A DNA stretch of 64,000 nt from Chitinophaga pinensis (GTDB lineage Bacteria > Bacteroidota > Bacteroidia > Chitinophagales > CAIOSU01): contig CAMDKI010000002.1 of the NCBI GenBank assembly GCA_945901065.1, positions 124,001-188,000 of the forward strand, written 5' to 3'. A program made the position numbers and the translations under genes. Below, piece by piece: positions 24,261-31,189 of this stretch. The number at the start of each line of letters is the position of its first letter. The stretch's first letter is position 1. The notes beneath the pieces are model-generated. The model was not told the DNA's origin, searched no databases, and saw only the letters and a list, made by a program, of their open reading frames with translations.

Positions 24261-25394
24261 TTGATTTACAAAAACATAGTTGGTTGGCAATGGGTTGCCC
24301 TTGTTGCTGGTACCATGATACTTGCAACTGCTCAAGGTTGCCTGCCGGTGCGGGCATTGTTTTTAACCAGCCCAGACCATAAAGACAGTGAACGGTTTGA
24401 TAGTGACATTATAAAAGCTGGCAATCAACCATTTCAGTTCAGTAAGGCAGATAAACGCTGGGAGAAGCAGCTAAAAGTAAACGACTGGACTACCGACCTA
24501 CCCGTATTTTCGGCCATTGAAGATGTGGTAGCTAAGCATAATACCTCGGCACTGGTTATCATTAGAAATGACACTATTCTTACTGAATATTTTAAAGAGG
24601 GCAGTGCAACCGATGAGAAGCATGCCTCCTACTCTATGGCTAAATCGGTTACCTCGGCACTTATTGGCATTGCTATACAAGAGGGCTATATTGGCAGTGT
24701 TGATGAATTGGTAAAGCAATACCTACCTGAGTTAAACTTCCATCCCTATTTCGATAAGCTTACCATTCGGCACTTGCTTAATCATACCTCGGGCATTAAA
24801 TACTCGCTTACTATTGATGCCTTTATATATTATGGCAAAGATGTTTGGAAGGGCATTAACCAAATTGACTTTGATACTCTACCCGGCACCAAACAAAGCT
24901 ACCTGAACACTAACTCGCAACTACTGGGTATGGTACTAGAGCGGGCAACAAAAACCACAACCAGCCAGTACCTACAAACCAAAATTTGGCAACCGCTTGA
25001 TATGGAGTCGGATGCGTTTTGGAGTACCGATAACAAAGGGCAGGCCAAAACTTATTGTTGCCTGAACGCCACCGCATATGATTATGCCAAGTTTGGTAGG
25101 TTGTACCTTAACAATGGCAATTGGCAGGGCAAGCAAATAATAAACGAAGCTTGGGTGAAACAAAGCATTGCCCGCGATACCACCCAAGGAAGTAGCCATG
25201 GCTACAACTTCAGTTGGCATATTGGGCTTAAAGAGTATAACGATTTTATGGCCATTGGCCTATACAAACAGCACATTTACATCAACCCCGAAAAGCAACT
25301 GATAATAGTGCTACTCAACCATAAAGAAGATAAGCTGAAAGCTGAACGGGTAAACTGGTGGTATGTGTTTAGGCAAATAGCCGACCAATTGTAA
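24261..25394 (+). CDS. Beta-lactamase-fold serine hydrolase
   Basis: A 377-residue class C beta-lactamase/esterase-type hydrolase. The catalytic SxxK is in ASYSMAKSVTSALIG; the Tyr-x-Asn equivalent is in KQSYLNTNSQLLG; HLLNHTSGI is a family marker. The N-terminus has one hydrophobic stretch (WVALVAGTMILATAQGC), a signal peptide or imperfect lipobox. The frame has an upstream stop and no ATG before the hydrophobic segment, so a TTG start at 24261 is proposed; ATG 24315 would delete half the signal. The family is usually peptidase or esterase rather than drug-resistance lactamase. Monocistronic. Confidence 0.8.
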   Translation: MIYKNIVGWQWVALVAGTMILATAQGCLPVRALFLTSPDHKDSERFDSDIIKAGNQPFQFSKADKRWEKQLKVNDWTTDLPVFSAIEDVVAKHNTSALVIIRNDTILTEYFKEGSATDEKHASYSMAKSVTSALIGIAIQEGYIGSVDELVKQYLPELNFHPYFDKLTIRHLLNHTSGIKYSLTIDAFIYYGKDVWKGINQIDFDTLPGTKQSYLNTNSQLLGMVLERATKTTTSQYLQTKIWQPLDMESDAFWSTDNKGQAKTYCCLNATAYDYAKFGRLYLNNGNWQGKQIINEAWVKQSIARDTTQGSSHGYNFSWHIGLKEYNDFMAIGLYKQHIYINPEKQLIIVLLNHKEDKLKAERVNWWYVFRQIADQL

Positions 25395-25529
25395 TTGTGC
25401 CAGATATAGTATTTACCATCCTTACGGGTAATTTACGCTAATATGTAATGGTATAAACCATTAATGCCCCAAAACAATATTGCCGAAAAACTTACATCAA
25501 GCAGCTTAAATAATTGTGCATCATTGTTG

Positions 25530-26213
25530 CTACCGATAAGTAACTAATAATTTATTGTGCTCTAAATGGCTATAATCATTAAAGGTACTTAACGAGAGCC
25601 CGTTTCGGCCTGAAATTACTTTGGTCACGCTGGTATTTACAATACGCTGTTGCAAATCGAAGAATGCTTGGGTATCAAGATTTAGCAATTTCATCATTAC
25701 CGCGCTTATTGGTCCACCCGAGGTAAACACAATTGCATCTTGATCTTTTTGTAAAGTGCTTCCGAGCTCGTTTAACGCTTCCCAAACATCTGCTTTAAAT
25801 TGCTCCCAAGTTTTGGTATAACTATGCTTATTGTGAATCCAATCCCACATGGCATCATTCAATATTTTCTGCAGTTCTTTTAGTGGCACTTCACTTTTAA
25901 TAATGTGTGCACCTATCGCTTCAAAATCGGTAAATAGTGCATTGTGCTTTACAAGCAGTTCTTGATGGTCGTATTCGTTCCAGGCAGGTACAACTGACAT
26001 ATCCATTTCAAACATTTGCGCTGCTAGGTAACCATCTTTTGTTTGAATATGTCGTTTTAACGAACCTCCAACAACAGCACTTGGTGCAAATTTTCTATGG
26101 TTGAGCGCAGTGCCTAAAATACTGGCTTGCTCTTCGCCTAAGGGCGTTAGCAGGTCATAATCTGCACTGAACAAACTAGCCTGACCATGACGCACCAAAT
26201 AGATAACTGACAT
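25530..26213 (-). CDS. Histidine phosphatase family protein
   Basis: A 227-residue phosphoglycerate-mutase-like phosphatase: MSVIYLVRHGQASLFSADYDLLTPLGEEQA contains the catalytic RHG, VVGGSLKRHIQT the second Arg region, and VFTSGGPISAVMM replaces the usual late RHG-like His segment with SGG. ATG 26213 starts 7 bases past the upstream kinase stop; the longer frame (ATG 26255) would overlap it. Third gene of the acyl-CoA dehydrogenase / kinase operon, where it may dephosphorylate an intermediate or a CoA-linked compound. Substrate unknown. Confidence 0.8.
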   Translation of the reverse strand: MSVIYLVRHGQASLFSADYDLLTPLGEEQASILGTALNHRKFAPSAVVGGSLKRHIQTKDGYLAAQMFEMDMSVVPAWNEYDHQELLVKHNALFTDFEAIGAHIIKSEVPLKELQKILNDAMWDWIHNKHSYTKTWEQFKADVWEALNELGSTLQKDQDAIVFTSGGPISAVMMKLLNLDTQAFFDLQQRIVNTSVTKVISGRNGLSLSTFNDYSHLEHNKLLVTYR

Positions 26214-26220
26214 AGGAGGG

Positions 26221-27264
26221 CTACTTTTGGTTGATGATGTTTTGGCAAGTAACAATTATGTAGTTGGATATCATCCAGAAATTTTTGAATGCTTTATTCG
26301 TGGTCAAACCTTTCGAATAACGAAAATAGATTTGCTGCACAATGCCCGCCAACCGAAACAAGCCATATACCCTATAAAACCTAAAATCGCCAATCTCAAT
26401 GCCGCTTTGGCGCTGGTAATAATCAATTACCTCCTTGCGCGTCATCATGCCTGCTACATTGCTTGGCTGCCTGCGTAGCGATTTAATAAAGAAGTCATCC
26501 TTTTCTTCGACCCAATAAGCCAAACTGTTGCCCAAATCCATTAAAGGGTCGCCAATGGCAGCCAATTCCCAATCGAGCACCCCAACTATATCGGCCAAAT
26601 CGTTAGGGTTCAACACCACATTATCCAACCTAAAATCGTTGTGCACAATACAAAGCCGTTCTTCCTTAGGTATGTTTTGCTCCAGCCATTTCATTACCTT
26701 TTTACCCGAAAGCACGTTCCACGTTTTGGCATTGGCATAGCGCTTGTTCCAACCCACTATTTGGCGCTCCACATAGCCATCCCCTTTACCTAGCGAGTTC
26801 AATCCCTCTTTTTCATAATCTATTTTATGCAGTTCAATCATTTTATCCCAAAACGAGGTACAAAGCGTTGACGCTACTTGCTCATTAGGCTGATACCCTT
26901 TGGGGAAATTTTTACGAGGAATAACGCCCTCAATGGGTTCCATTACATAAAACATAGAACCTAAAACTGCTTCATCTTCACAGAGCGCAATCATGCCCGG
27001 CACGTAGTTAAAATGGGGCTTAATTGCGTTTTGTAAGTGAAACTCACGTGCCATATCATGCGCACCACTGGCCTTCGCACCTAAAGGAGCGCGGCGAAGG
27101 ATTAAATCCTGCTGCTCAAAATGCAACCGATACGTCCAATTGGATGCACCACCAGAAAACTGTTTTATAGAAGGTACGCCCCGGACGTTGGGCACATGCT
27201 GGGCCAACCAAGGCAATAAAGCATCTAAATTAAGTTCTTCTCCCTTCCTGCTGTTACCTTCCAT
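26221..27264 (-). CDS. APH-type phosphotransferase (ACAD10/11 kinase-domain-like)
   Basis: A 347-residue protein-kinase-fold phosphotransferase. IKQFSGGASNWTYRLHFEQQDLILRRAP is the nucleotide-binding start; the Brenner motif is CIVHNDFRLDNVVLNP and the metal-binding Asp is in VGVLDWELAAIGDPLMDLGNSLAYW. The DLGNSLAYW type matches the family of the animal ACAD10/ACAD11 N-terminal domain and bacterial LvaA, kinases that phosphorylate the 4-hydroxyl of 4-hydroxyacyl-CoA. It lies 19 bases downstream of an acyl-CoA dehydrogenase gene, the same pairing. Aminoglycoside resistance is unlikely given this context. Confidence 0.85.
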   Translation of the reverse strand: MEGNSRKGEELNLDALLPWLAQHVPNVRGVPSIKQFSGGASNWTYRLHFEQQDLILRRAPLGAKASGAHDMAREFHLQNAIKPHFNYVPGMIALCEDEAVLGSMFYVMEPIEGVIPRKNFPKGYQPNEQVASTLCTSFWDKMIELHKIDYEKEGLNSLGKGDGYVERQIVGWNKRYANAKTWNVLSGKKVMKWLEQNIPKEERLCIVHNDFRLDNVVLNPNDLADIVGVLDWELAAIGDPLMDLGNSLAYWVEEKDDFFIKSLRRQPSNVAGMMTRKEVIDYYQRQSGIEIGDFRFYRVYGLFRLAGIVQQIYFRYSKGLTTNKAFKNFWMISNYIIVTCQNIINQK

Positions 27265-27283
27265 TTTGATTGTAATGTTAATG

Positions 27284-28507
27284 TTAATGCAAATGCTTAC
27301 CTATTTCAATTTTCGAAATTACCCCTTTGTGCACTTCATCAGGCCCATCGGCCAAACGAAGGGCTCTTGCCTGCAAGAAGAAACTACTTAAAGGAAAATC
27401 GGTTGAAAGCCCTACCCCGCCGTGCATTTGCATGGCCATATCAGTTACTTGTTGCAACACCTGCGGTGCCACTACTTTTATGGCCGAAATCTCCGTCATA
27501 CTGTGCTTTACCCCTACAGCATCTATTTTCCAAGCAGCATAGTGCGTAAGCAATCTTGCTTGATCAATGCCTATACGAGCATCGGCAATTCTTTCTGCAT
27601 TGCCCCCCAGTTTGTTTAAAGGTTTTCCGAACGCCACTCGCTCATTTCCACGTTTTATCATCAACTCCAATGCCCTTTCTGCTGCACCTATGCATCGCAT
27701 ACAGTGGTGTATGCGGCCAGGTCCTAGCCTACCTTGGGCAATGGCAAAACCTGCTCCAAATTTAAGTATCAAATTTGCCTTTGGCACTCGTACGTTTTCA
27801 AACGACACCTCGCCATGGCCGGCTGGTGCATCAAATGCGCCAAAAGTGGGTAGCATTCTTTTTATAGTTACACCTGCCGTTTCTAGCGGAACCAAAACCA
27901 TGCTGTGTTGCTGGTGGCGCTCTTCGGTGCCTTTGGTTTTGCCCATAACTATGGCTATTTTGGCATGCGGATGGCCCAACCCAGTAGTCCACCATTTAGT
28001 GCCATTAATCACTATCTCGTCGCCATCAGGTTCAATGCTTGTTTCAATGTTAGTTGCATCCGATGAAGCCACATCAGGCTCGGTCATACAAAAAACTGAT
28101 TTGATGGTGCCTGCTAACATAGGCTCTAACCACTGCTTCTTCTGCTCATCGCTACCAAAATGAAAAAGCACTTCCATATTGCCAGTATCGGGTGCGTTGC
28201 AATTAAACACTTCAGCGGCGTTGTACACCTTGCCCATCTCCTCGGCCAATGGGGCATATTCAATGGTAGATAACCCTTGGCCTAGTTTACTATCTGGCAA
28301 AAACAAATTCCACAGTCCTGCAGCCTTTGCTTTTTGCTTCAATTCCGCCAGTTTGGGGTGCTCGCTCCACGTTTTCCAATCAGCAGAAAGATTATGCTGC
28401 TCATGGTAAGCTACCAATTCTTGTTCAAAAGGATACAAATTCTCTTGCATAAACAACCTCAGTTGTTGTAGCAATTCTGCCGAACGTGGCGTATTATTAA
28501 AATCCAT
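27284..28507 (-). CDS. Acyl-CoA dehydrogenase (ACAD10/11-like)
   Basis: A 407-residue flavoprotein of the acyl-CoA dehydrogenase superfamily. VFCMTEPDVASSDATNIETSIEPDGDEIVINGTKWWTTG is the FAD/substrate loop; GRLGPGRIHHCMRCIGAAERALELMIKRGNERVAFGKPL is the mid helix; QMHGGVGLSTDFPLSSFFLQARALRLADGPDEVHKGVISKIEI is the C-terminal part, with the DGPDEVH of the ACAD10/11 branch. First gene of the operon followed by the APH kinase (19-base gap) and a histidine phosphatase. In ACAD10/11 and LvaC systems this enzyme eliminates phosphate from the phosphorylated 4-hydroxyacyl-CoA. Confidence 0.9.
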   Translation of the reverse strand: MDFNNTPRSAELLQQLRLFMQENLYPFEQELVAYHEQHNLSADWKTWSEHPKLAELKQKAKAAGLWNLFLPDSKLGQGLSTIEYAPLAEEMGKVYNAAEVFNCNAPDTGNMEVLFHFGSDEQKKQWLEPMLAGTIKSVFCMTEPDVASSDATNIETSIEPDGDEIVINGTKWWTTGLGHPHAKIAIVMGKTKGTEERHQQHSMVLVPLETAGVTIKRMLPTFGAFDAPAGHGEVSFENVRVPKANLILKFGAGFAIAQGRLGPGRIHHCMRCIGAAERALELMIKRGNERVAFGKPLNKLGGNAERIADARIGIDQARLLTHYAAWKIDAVGVKHSMTEISAIKVVAPQVLQQVTDMAMQMHGGVGLSTDFPLSSFFLQARALRLADGPDEVHKGVISKIEIGKHLH

Positions 28508-28654
28508 TACTTACTGTTTATTGTGCTAAATACGAAGCCGCTACTCATAACAACTAAACTGCCTCGGCATTGATAAATTCAACAGTAAAATAAGCAATTA
28601 TTTCAAACCCAAATAATGCAGAACCTACACCAATATTGAACTGACCACAAAACA

Positions 28655-28693
28655 AGAAAGCCTTTTCTCGATAAAAACGAGAAAAGGCTTTCT
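28655..28693 (-). terminator. Long hairpin terminator after the tRNA remnant
   Basis: AGAAAGCCTTTTCTCG (28655-28670) and its exact complement at 28678-28693 enclose a 7-base loop, with TTGTTTTG following on the minus strand. It sits directly downstream of the tRNA remnant at the same spacing as the terminator downstream of the intact tRNA-Pro. Confidence 0.7.
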
Positions 28694-28698
28694 TTGTG

Positions 28699-28775
28699 TC
28701 GGGGTGGTAGGATTGCTAAAGCGATGGCTGCGCCGTTCGAACCTACGACTTTCCCGATTCAATATCGGGATGCGC
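28699..28775 (-). pseudogene. Broken tRNA copy fused to the GIY-YIG gene
   Basis: Read on the minus strand, this begins GCGCATCCCGATATTGAATCGGGA, the D-stem 3' strand and anticodon arm of the TTG-anticodon tRNA at 29191. The T-arm half GTAGGTTCGA is next, then a 21-base insertion (28715-28735) splits the T loop, then AATCCTACCACCCCGA, the acceptor end. The 5' half is missing and replaced by GIY-YIG coding sequence. The first 33 bases are translated as the last codons and stop of that protein (AHPDIESGKS). Confidence 0.75.
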
Positions 28776-29030
28776 GGTATCAATATCTTGTGTAGAAATC
28801 CATTGTAACATATAAGATGGGTTCTTGAATCTCTTAAGCTTACGCTCCGAGGCAACTGCCTCATCTCTTGATTCAAATAATTGGGAATATACTACAACCC
28901 ATGGCCCCCTGCCTTTTGTGGATTTATTGTGTCCAGCATTATGCCTATACAAACGGTCTTCCAAGTCATTGGTCTGGCCAATGTAATATTTTCCACTTGT
29001 TTTAGATTGTAGGATGTAGGTAAAATACAT
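28743..29030 (-). CDS. GIY-YIG nuclease domain protein
   Basis: A 95-residue single-domain protein of the short UvrC-like GIY-YIG family: MYFTYILQSKTSGKYYIGQTNDLEDRLYRHN holds YIL and YYIG plus the catalytic Arg; SERKLKRFKNPSYMLQWI is the conserved tail with the family Glu in RDEAVASERKLK. The last ten residues (AHPDIESGKS) are encoded by a tRNA-derived sequence, so the natural end was either lost or replaced. It lies between tRNA-Pro with its terminator and a tRNA remnant with its terminator. Such genes in Bacteroidota are often found beside tRNAs; function not established. Confidence 0.8.
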   Translation of the reverse strand: MYFTYILQSKTSGKYYIGQTNDLEDRLYRHNAGHNKSTKGRGPWVVVYSQLFESRDEAVASERKLKRFKNPSYMLQWISTQDIDTAHPDIESGKS

Positions 29031-29050
29031 ATCCTAAAAATAAGACTAAA

Positions 29051-29088
29051 AACAAAAAGAGGCAATCTCATCGCTGAAATTGCCTCTT
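29051..29088 (-). terminator. Terminator after tRNA-Pro
   Basis: AAGAGGCAAT (29057-29066) pairs with ATTGCCTCTT (29079-29088), 12-base loop, followed on the minus strand by TTTTTGTTTTT. It starts 7 bases past the tRNA-Pro 3' end. Confidence 0.8.
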
Positions 29089-29095
29089 CTTTGCG

Positions 29096-29169
29096 TCGGG
29101 GTGGCAGGATTCGAACCTACGACCCCCTGGTCCCAAACCAGGTGCGCTACCGGACTGCGCTACACCCCG
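29096..29169 (-). tRNA. tRNA-Pro (TGG)
   Basis: Full cloverleaf on the minus strand: acceptor CGGGGTG/CACCCCG with discriminator A (C1:G72 and A73, as in proline tRNAs), D-arm GCGC/GCGC, anticodon arm CCTGG-TTTGGGA-CCAGG giving anticodon TGG, T-arm GTAGG-TTCGAAT-CCTGC. Length 74; CCA not encoded. Terminator directly downstream. Confidence 0.93.
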
Positions 29170-29190
29170 CAATATTTTATTCCCATTCAG

Positions 29191-29266
29191 TCGGGGTGGC
29201 AGGATTAGAACCTGTGACCCTCCCGATTCAAAATCGGGATGCGCTACCGGACTGCGCTACACCCCG
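29191..29266 (-). tRNA. Mosaic tRNA with TTG anticodon (Gln-type) on a tRNA-Pro body
   Basis: Acceptor, D-arm and most of the T-arm equal the neighbouring tRNA-Pro, including C1:G72 and A73. The anticodon arm is different: TCCCGA-TTTTGAA-TCGGGA, anticodon TTG if a 7-base loop is assumed. That arm has 6 base pairs instead of 5, so the molecule is 76 bases. The T loop reads TTCTAAT where the purine at position 57 is a T, and the T-stem begins with an A-C mismatch. It is either a functional but odd tRNA-Gln(UUG) or a decaying tRNA-Pro duplicate. Confidence 0.5.
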
Positions 29267-29442
29267 TCTTTGCATTTTTTGGTATCGCTACCACCGAGCA
29301 GCTTTTCCGGAACTTGCTACCCGCATTTTTAAGTGGTGCAAAGGTACTTGAAAAAAACTCAATCAGAAAAACAATTTTAAATCTTTTTACCGGTAAAAAG
29401 CTATCTAACTGCCAATCCTTTCAAAATCAATTACCTATCCAC

Positions 29443-29472
29443 TAAAAAACCCACCATTCAAGTGCTGGTGGG
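29443..29472 (-). terminator. Terminator after tRNA-Ser
   Basis: CCCACCA pairs with TGGTGGG across a 9-base loop; the minus strand continues with TTTTTT. It starts 6 bases past the tRNA 3' end. Confidence 0.8.
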
Positions 29473-29477
29473 CTTTG

Positions 29478-29564
29478 CGGAGAGTGAGGGATTCGAACCC
29501 TCGGTACCGTTACCAGTACAACAGTTTAGCAAACTGTCCCATTCGGCCACTCTGGCAACTCTCC
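29478..29564 (-). tRNA. tRNA-Ser (GCT)
   Basis: Class II tRNA of 87 bases with a long variable arm (TACTGGTAACGGTA region). Acceptor GGAGAGT/ACTCTCC with discriminator G, anticodon arm ACAGT-TTGCTAA-ACTGT giving anticodon GCT, T-loop TTCGAAT. CCA not encoded. Confidence 0.93.
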
Positions 29565-29674
29565 GTTAAATTGGGAATGCAAATCTAATAAAATACTGGC
29601 ATTTACTAGCAGGTTCCGCATTTTTTTAGGAAAAATAAGCACCCCATCACAAAGCTTCTTCTTAATCCCTTAAA

Positions 29675-29708
29675 AATCAAAAGCCCCCGAAAAATTTCGA
29701 GGGCTTTT
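29675..29708 (-). terminator. Terminator of the citrate synthase gene
   Basis: AAAAGCCC (29679-29686) with GGGCTTTT (29701-29708), inner CGAAA/TTTCG pairing, on the minus strand 13 bases past the stop. Confidence 0.8.
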
Positions 29709-29720
29709 GTTCGTTCATTT

Positions 29721-31007
29721 CTATCGCTTCTCAATTGGCTTCCAGTCGCGTAGCGGGTAGCCAGTGTATATTTGGCGTGGGCGGCCAATAGGCTGGTTTT
29801 CGTCAATCATTTCTTTCCATTGGGCAATCCATCCTGGTAGGCGGCCCAATGCAAACAGTGGGGTAAACATTTCCACAGGGAAACCCATAGCGCGGTAAAT
29901 GATACCTGAGTAAAAATCTACGTTAGGGAACAATTTACGCTCAATAAAGTAAGGGTCTTTCAAGGCTGTTTCTTCCAATTTCTTGGCTATTTCCAAAACG
30001 GGGTCATTAATACCTAGTTTGTTCAATACCTTATCGCAAGCGTCTTTAATCAACAAAGCGCGTGGGTCGAAGTTTTTGTAAACGCGGTGACCAAAGCCCA
30101 TCAAACGGAACGGGTCGTTTTTGTCTTTCGCCTTGTTAATCCACTTTTCAGTATCGCCACCATCCGCTTTAATGTTCTCCAACATTTCAATTACTTGTTG
30201 GTTGGCACCACCATGCAATGGACCCCAAAGCGCCGCAATACCAGCAGAGATAGCTGCATAAAGGTTGGCTTGCGATGAACCTACGATACGCACTGTAGAT
30301 GTTGAGCAATTTTGCTCGTGGTCGGCGTGCAATATCAATAGTTTGTTCATGGCCTCAACAATTACCGGATCTACCTCAAAGTTTTCGGTAACATTGCCGA
30401 AGGTCATGTAAAGGTAGTTGGTTACGTAGTCAAGGTTATTGTTTGGGTATATAATCGGGTGACCGATAGACTTTTTGTATACCATACCTACGATAGTTGG
30501 CATTTTGGCCAACATACGGAACATGGTAAGGCGCTTGGCCTCGTCGTTGCGGTTAGGGTTCAACGAAGCTGGATAGAATGAAGACAATGAAGATACCATT
30601 GCAATCAATTGGCCCATGGGGTGGCTATTGGTTGGGTATGCGTCAAAAATCTTCTTCATATCCTCGTGAACCAATGTATGGCGGCTAATTTTGGTTTCGA
30701 AAGCAGCCAACTGCTCTTTGTTCGGCAACTCGCCGTTAAACAGCATATAGCATACTTCCATGTACGAGGCATGGTTGGTAAGGTCCTCAATGCTGTATCC
30801 ACCATGACGAAGGATACCTTCTTCACCATCGAGGTACGTAAGCTTACTTGTGGTAGCACCTGTATTCTTATAGCCAGTATCAAGGGTTACATAACCGGTT
30901 TGGTCACGCAATTTACTGATATCAATTGCTTTTTCATTTTCCGAACCAGTAAATACTGGGAACTCGTATTCTTTACCTTCAAGAATGAGTTTCGCTGTTT
31001 CCGACAT
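29721..31007 (-). CDS. gltA: Citrate synthase
   Basis: A 428-residue type II citrate synthase joining oxaloacetate and acetyl-CoA at the entry to the TCA cycle. Landmarks: LTYLDGEEGILRHGGYSIEDL, ILHADHEQNCSTSTVRIVGSSQANLYAAISAGIAALWGPLHGGANQ (His of LHGG), GFGHRVYKNFDPRA (catalytic His), and ERKLFPNVDFYSGI (catalytic Asp). Full length. Promoter at 31042-31070 with a good TTG-N18-TAATTTCG. Monocistronic with its own terminator. Confidence 0.97.
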   Translation of the reverse strand: MSETAKLILEGKEYEFPVFTGSENEKAIDISKLRDQTGYVTLDTGYKNTGATTSKLTYLDGEEGILRHGGYSIEDLTNHASYMEVCYMLFNGELPNKEQLAAFETKISRHTLVHEDMKKIFDAYPTNSHPMGQLIAMVSSLSSFYPASLNPNRNDEAKRLTMFRMLAKMPTIVGMVYKKSIGHPIIYPNNNLDYVTNYLYMTFGNVTENFEVDPVIVEAMNKLLILHADHEQNCSTSTVRIVGSSQANLYAAISAGIAALWGPLHGGANQQVIEMLENIKADGGDTEKWINKAKDKNDPFRLMGFGHRVYKNFDPRALLIKDACDKVLNKLGINDPVLEIAKKLEETALKDPYFIERKLFPNVDFYSGIIYRAMGFPVEMFTPLFALGRLPGWIAQWKEMIDENQPIGRPRQIYTGYPLRDWKPIEKR

Positions 31008-31041
31008 ATCGCTAATTAGAATAAGGGTTTCAAGGATGTTA

Positions 31042-31070
31042 CGAAATTACACAATGAAAGCTTAAATCAA
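31042..31070 (-). promoter_or_regulatory. Promoter of the citrate synthase gene
   Basis: Minus-strand TTG (31068-31070), an 18-base spacer, and TAATTTCG (31042-31049), one mismatch from TAnnTTTG. The leader is about 30 bases. Confidence 0.6.
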
Positions 31071-31156
31071 AACTAATTAGAGCGGTAACATTTGTTAAAA
31101 TGCAAAAAGTAAGCGTTTGGGGTTAAATAGCAGCTTATATTTACTCGTTAAAGGGT

Positions 31157-31164
31157 TAACTTTA
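31157..31164 (+). promoter_or_regulatory. -7 element of the long FabG-type gene
   Basis: TAACTTTA (TAnnTTTA variant) 26 bases before ATG 31190. Confidence 0.5.
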
Positions 31165-31189
31165 CCCATACACCACAACCACCATTGCT

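Noticed and set aside
26221..27264. Aminoglycoside resistance gene interpretation of the APH-type kinase
   Set aside because: The operon context with an acyl-CoA dehydrogenase and the ACAD10/11-type motifs point to acyl-CoA metabolism.
29091..29351. Plus-strand frame of 86 codons beginning MRRGGRIRTYDPLVPNQVRYRTALHP
   Set aside because: It is antisense to tRNA-Pro and to the mosaic tRNA; the peptide is the typical false translation of tRNA genes.
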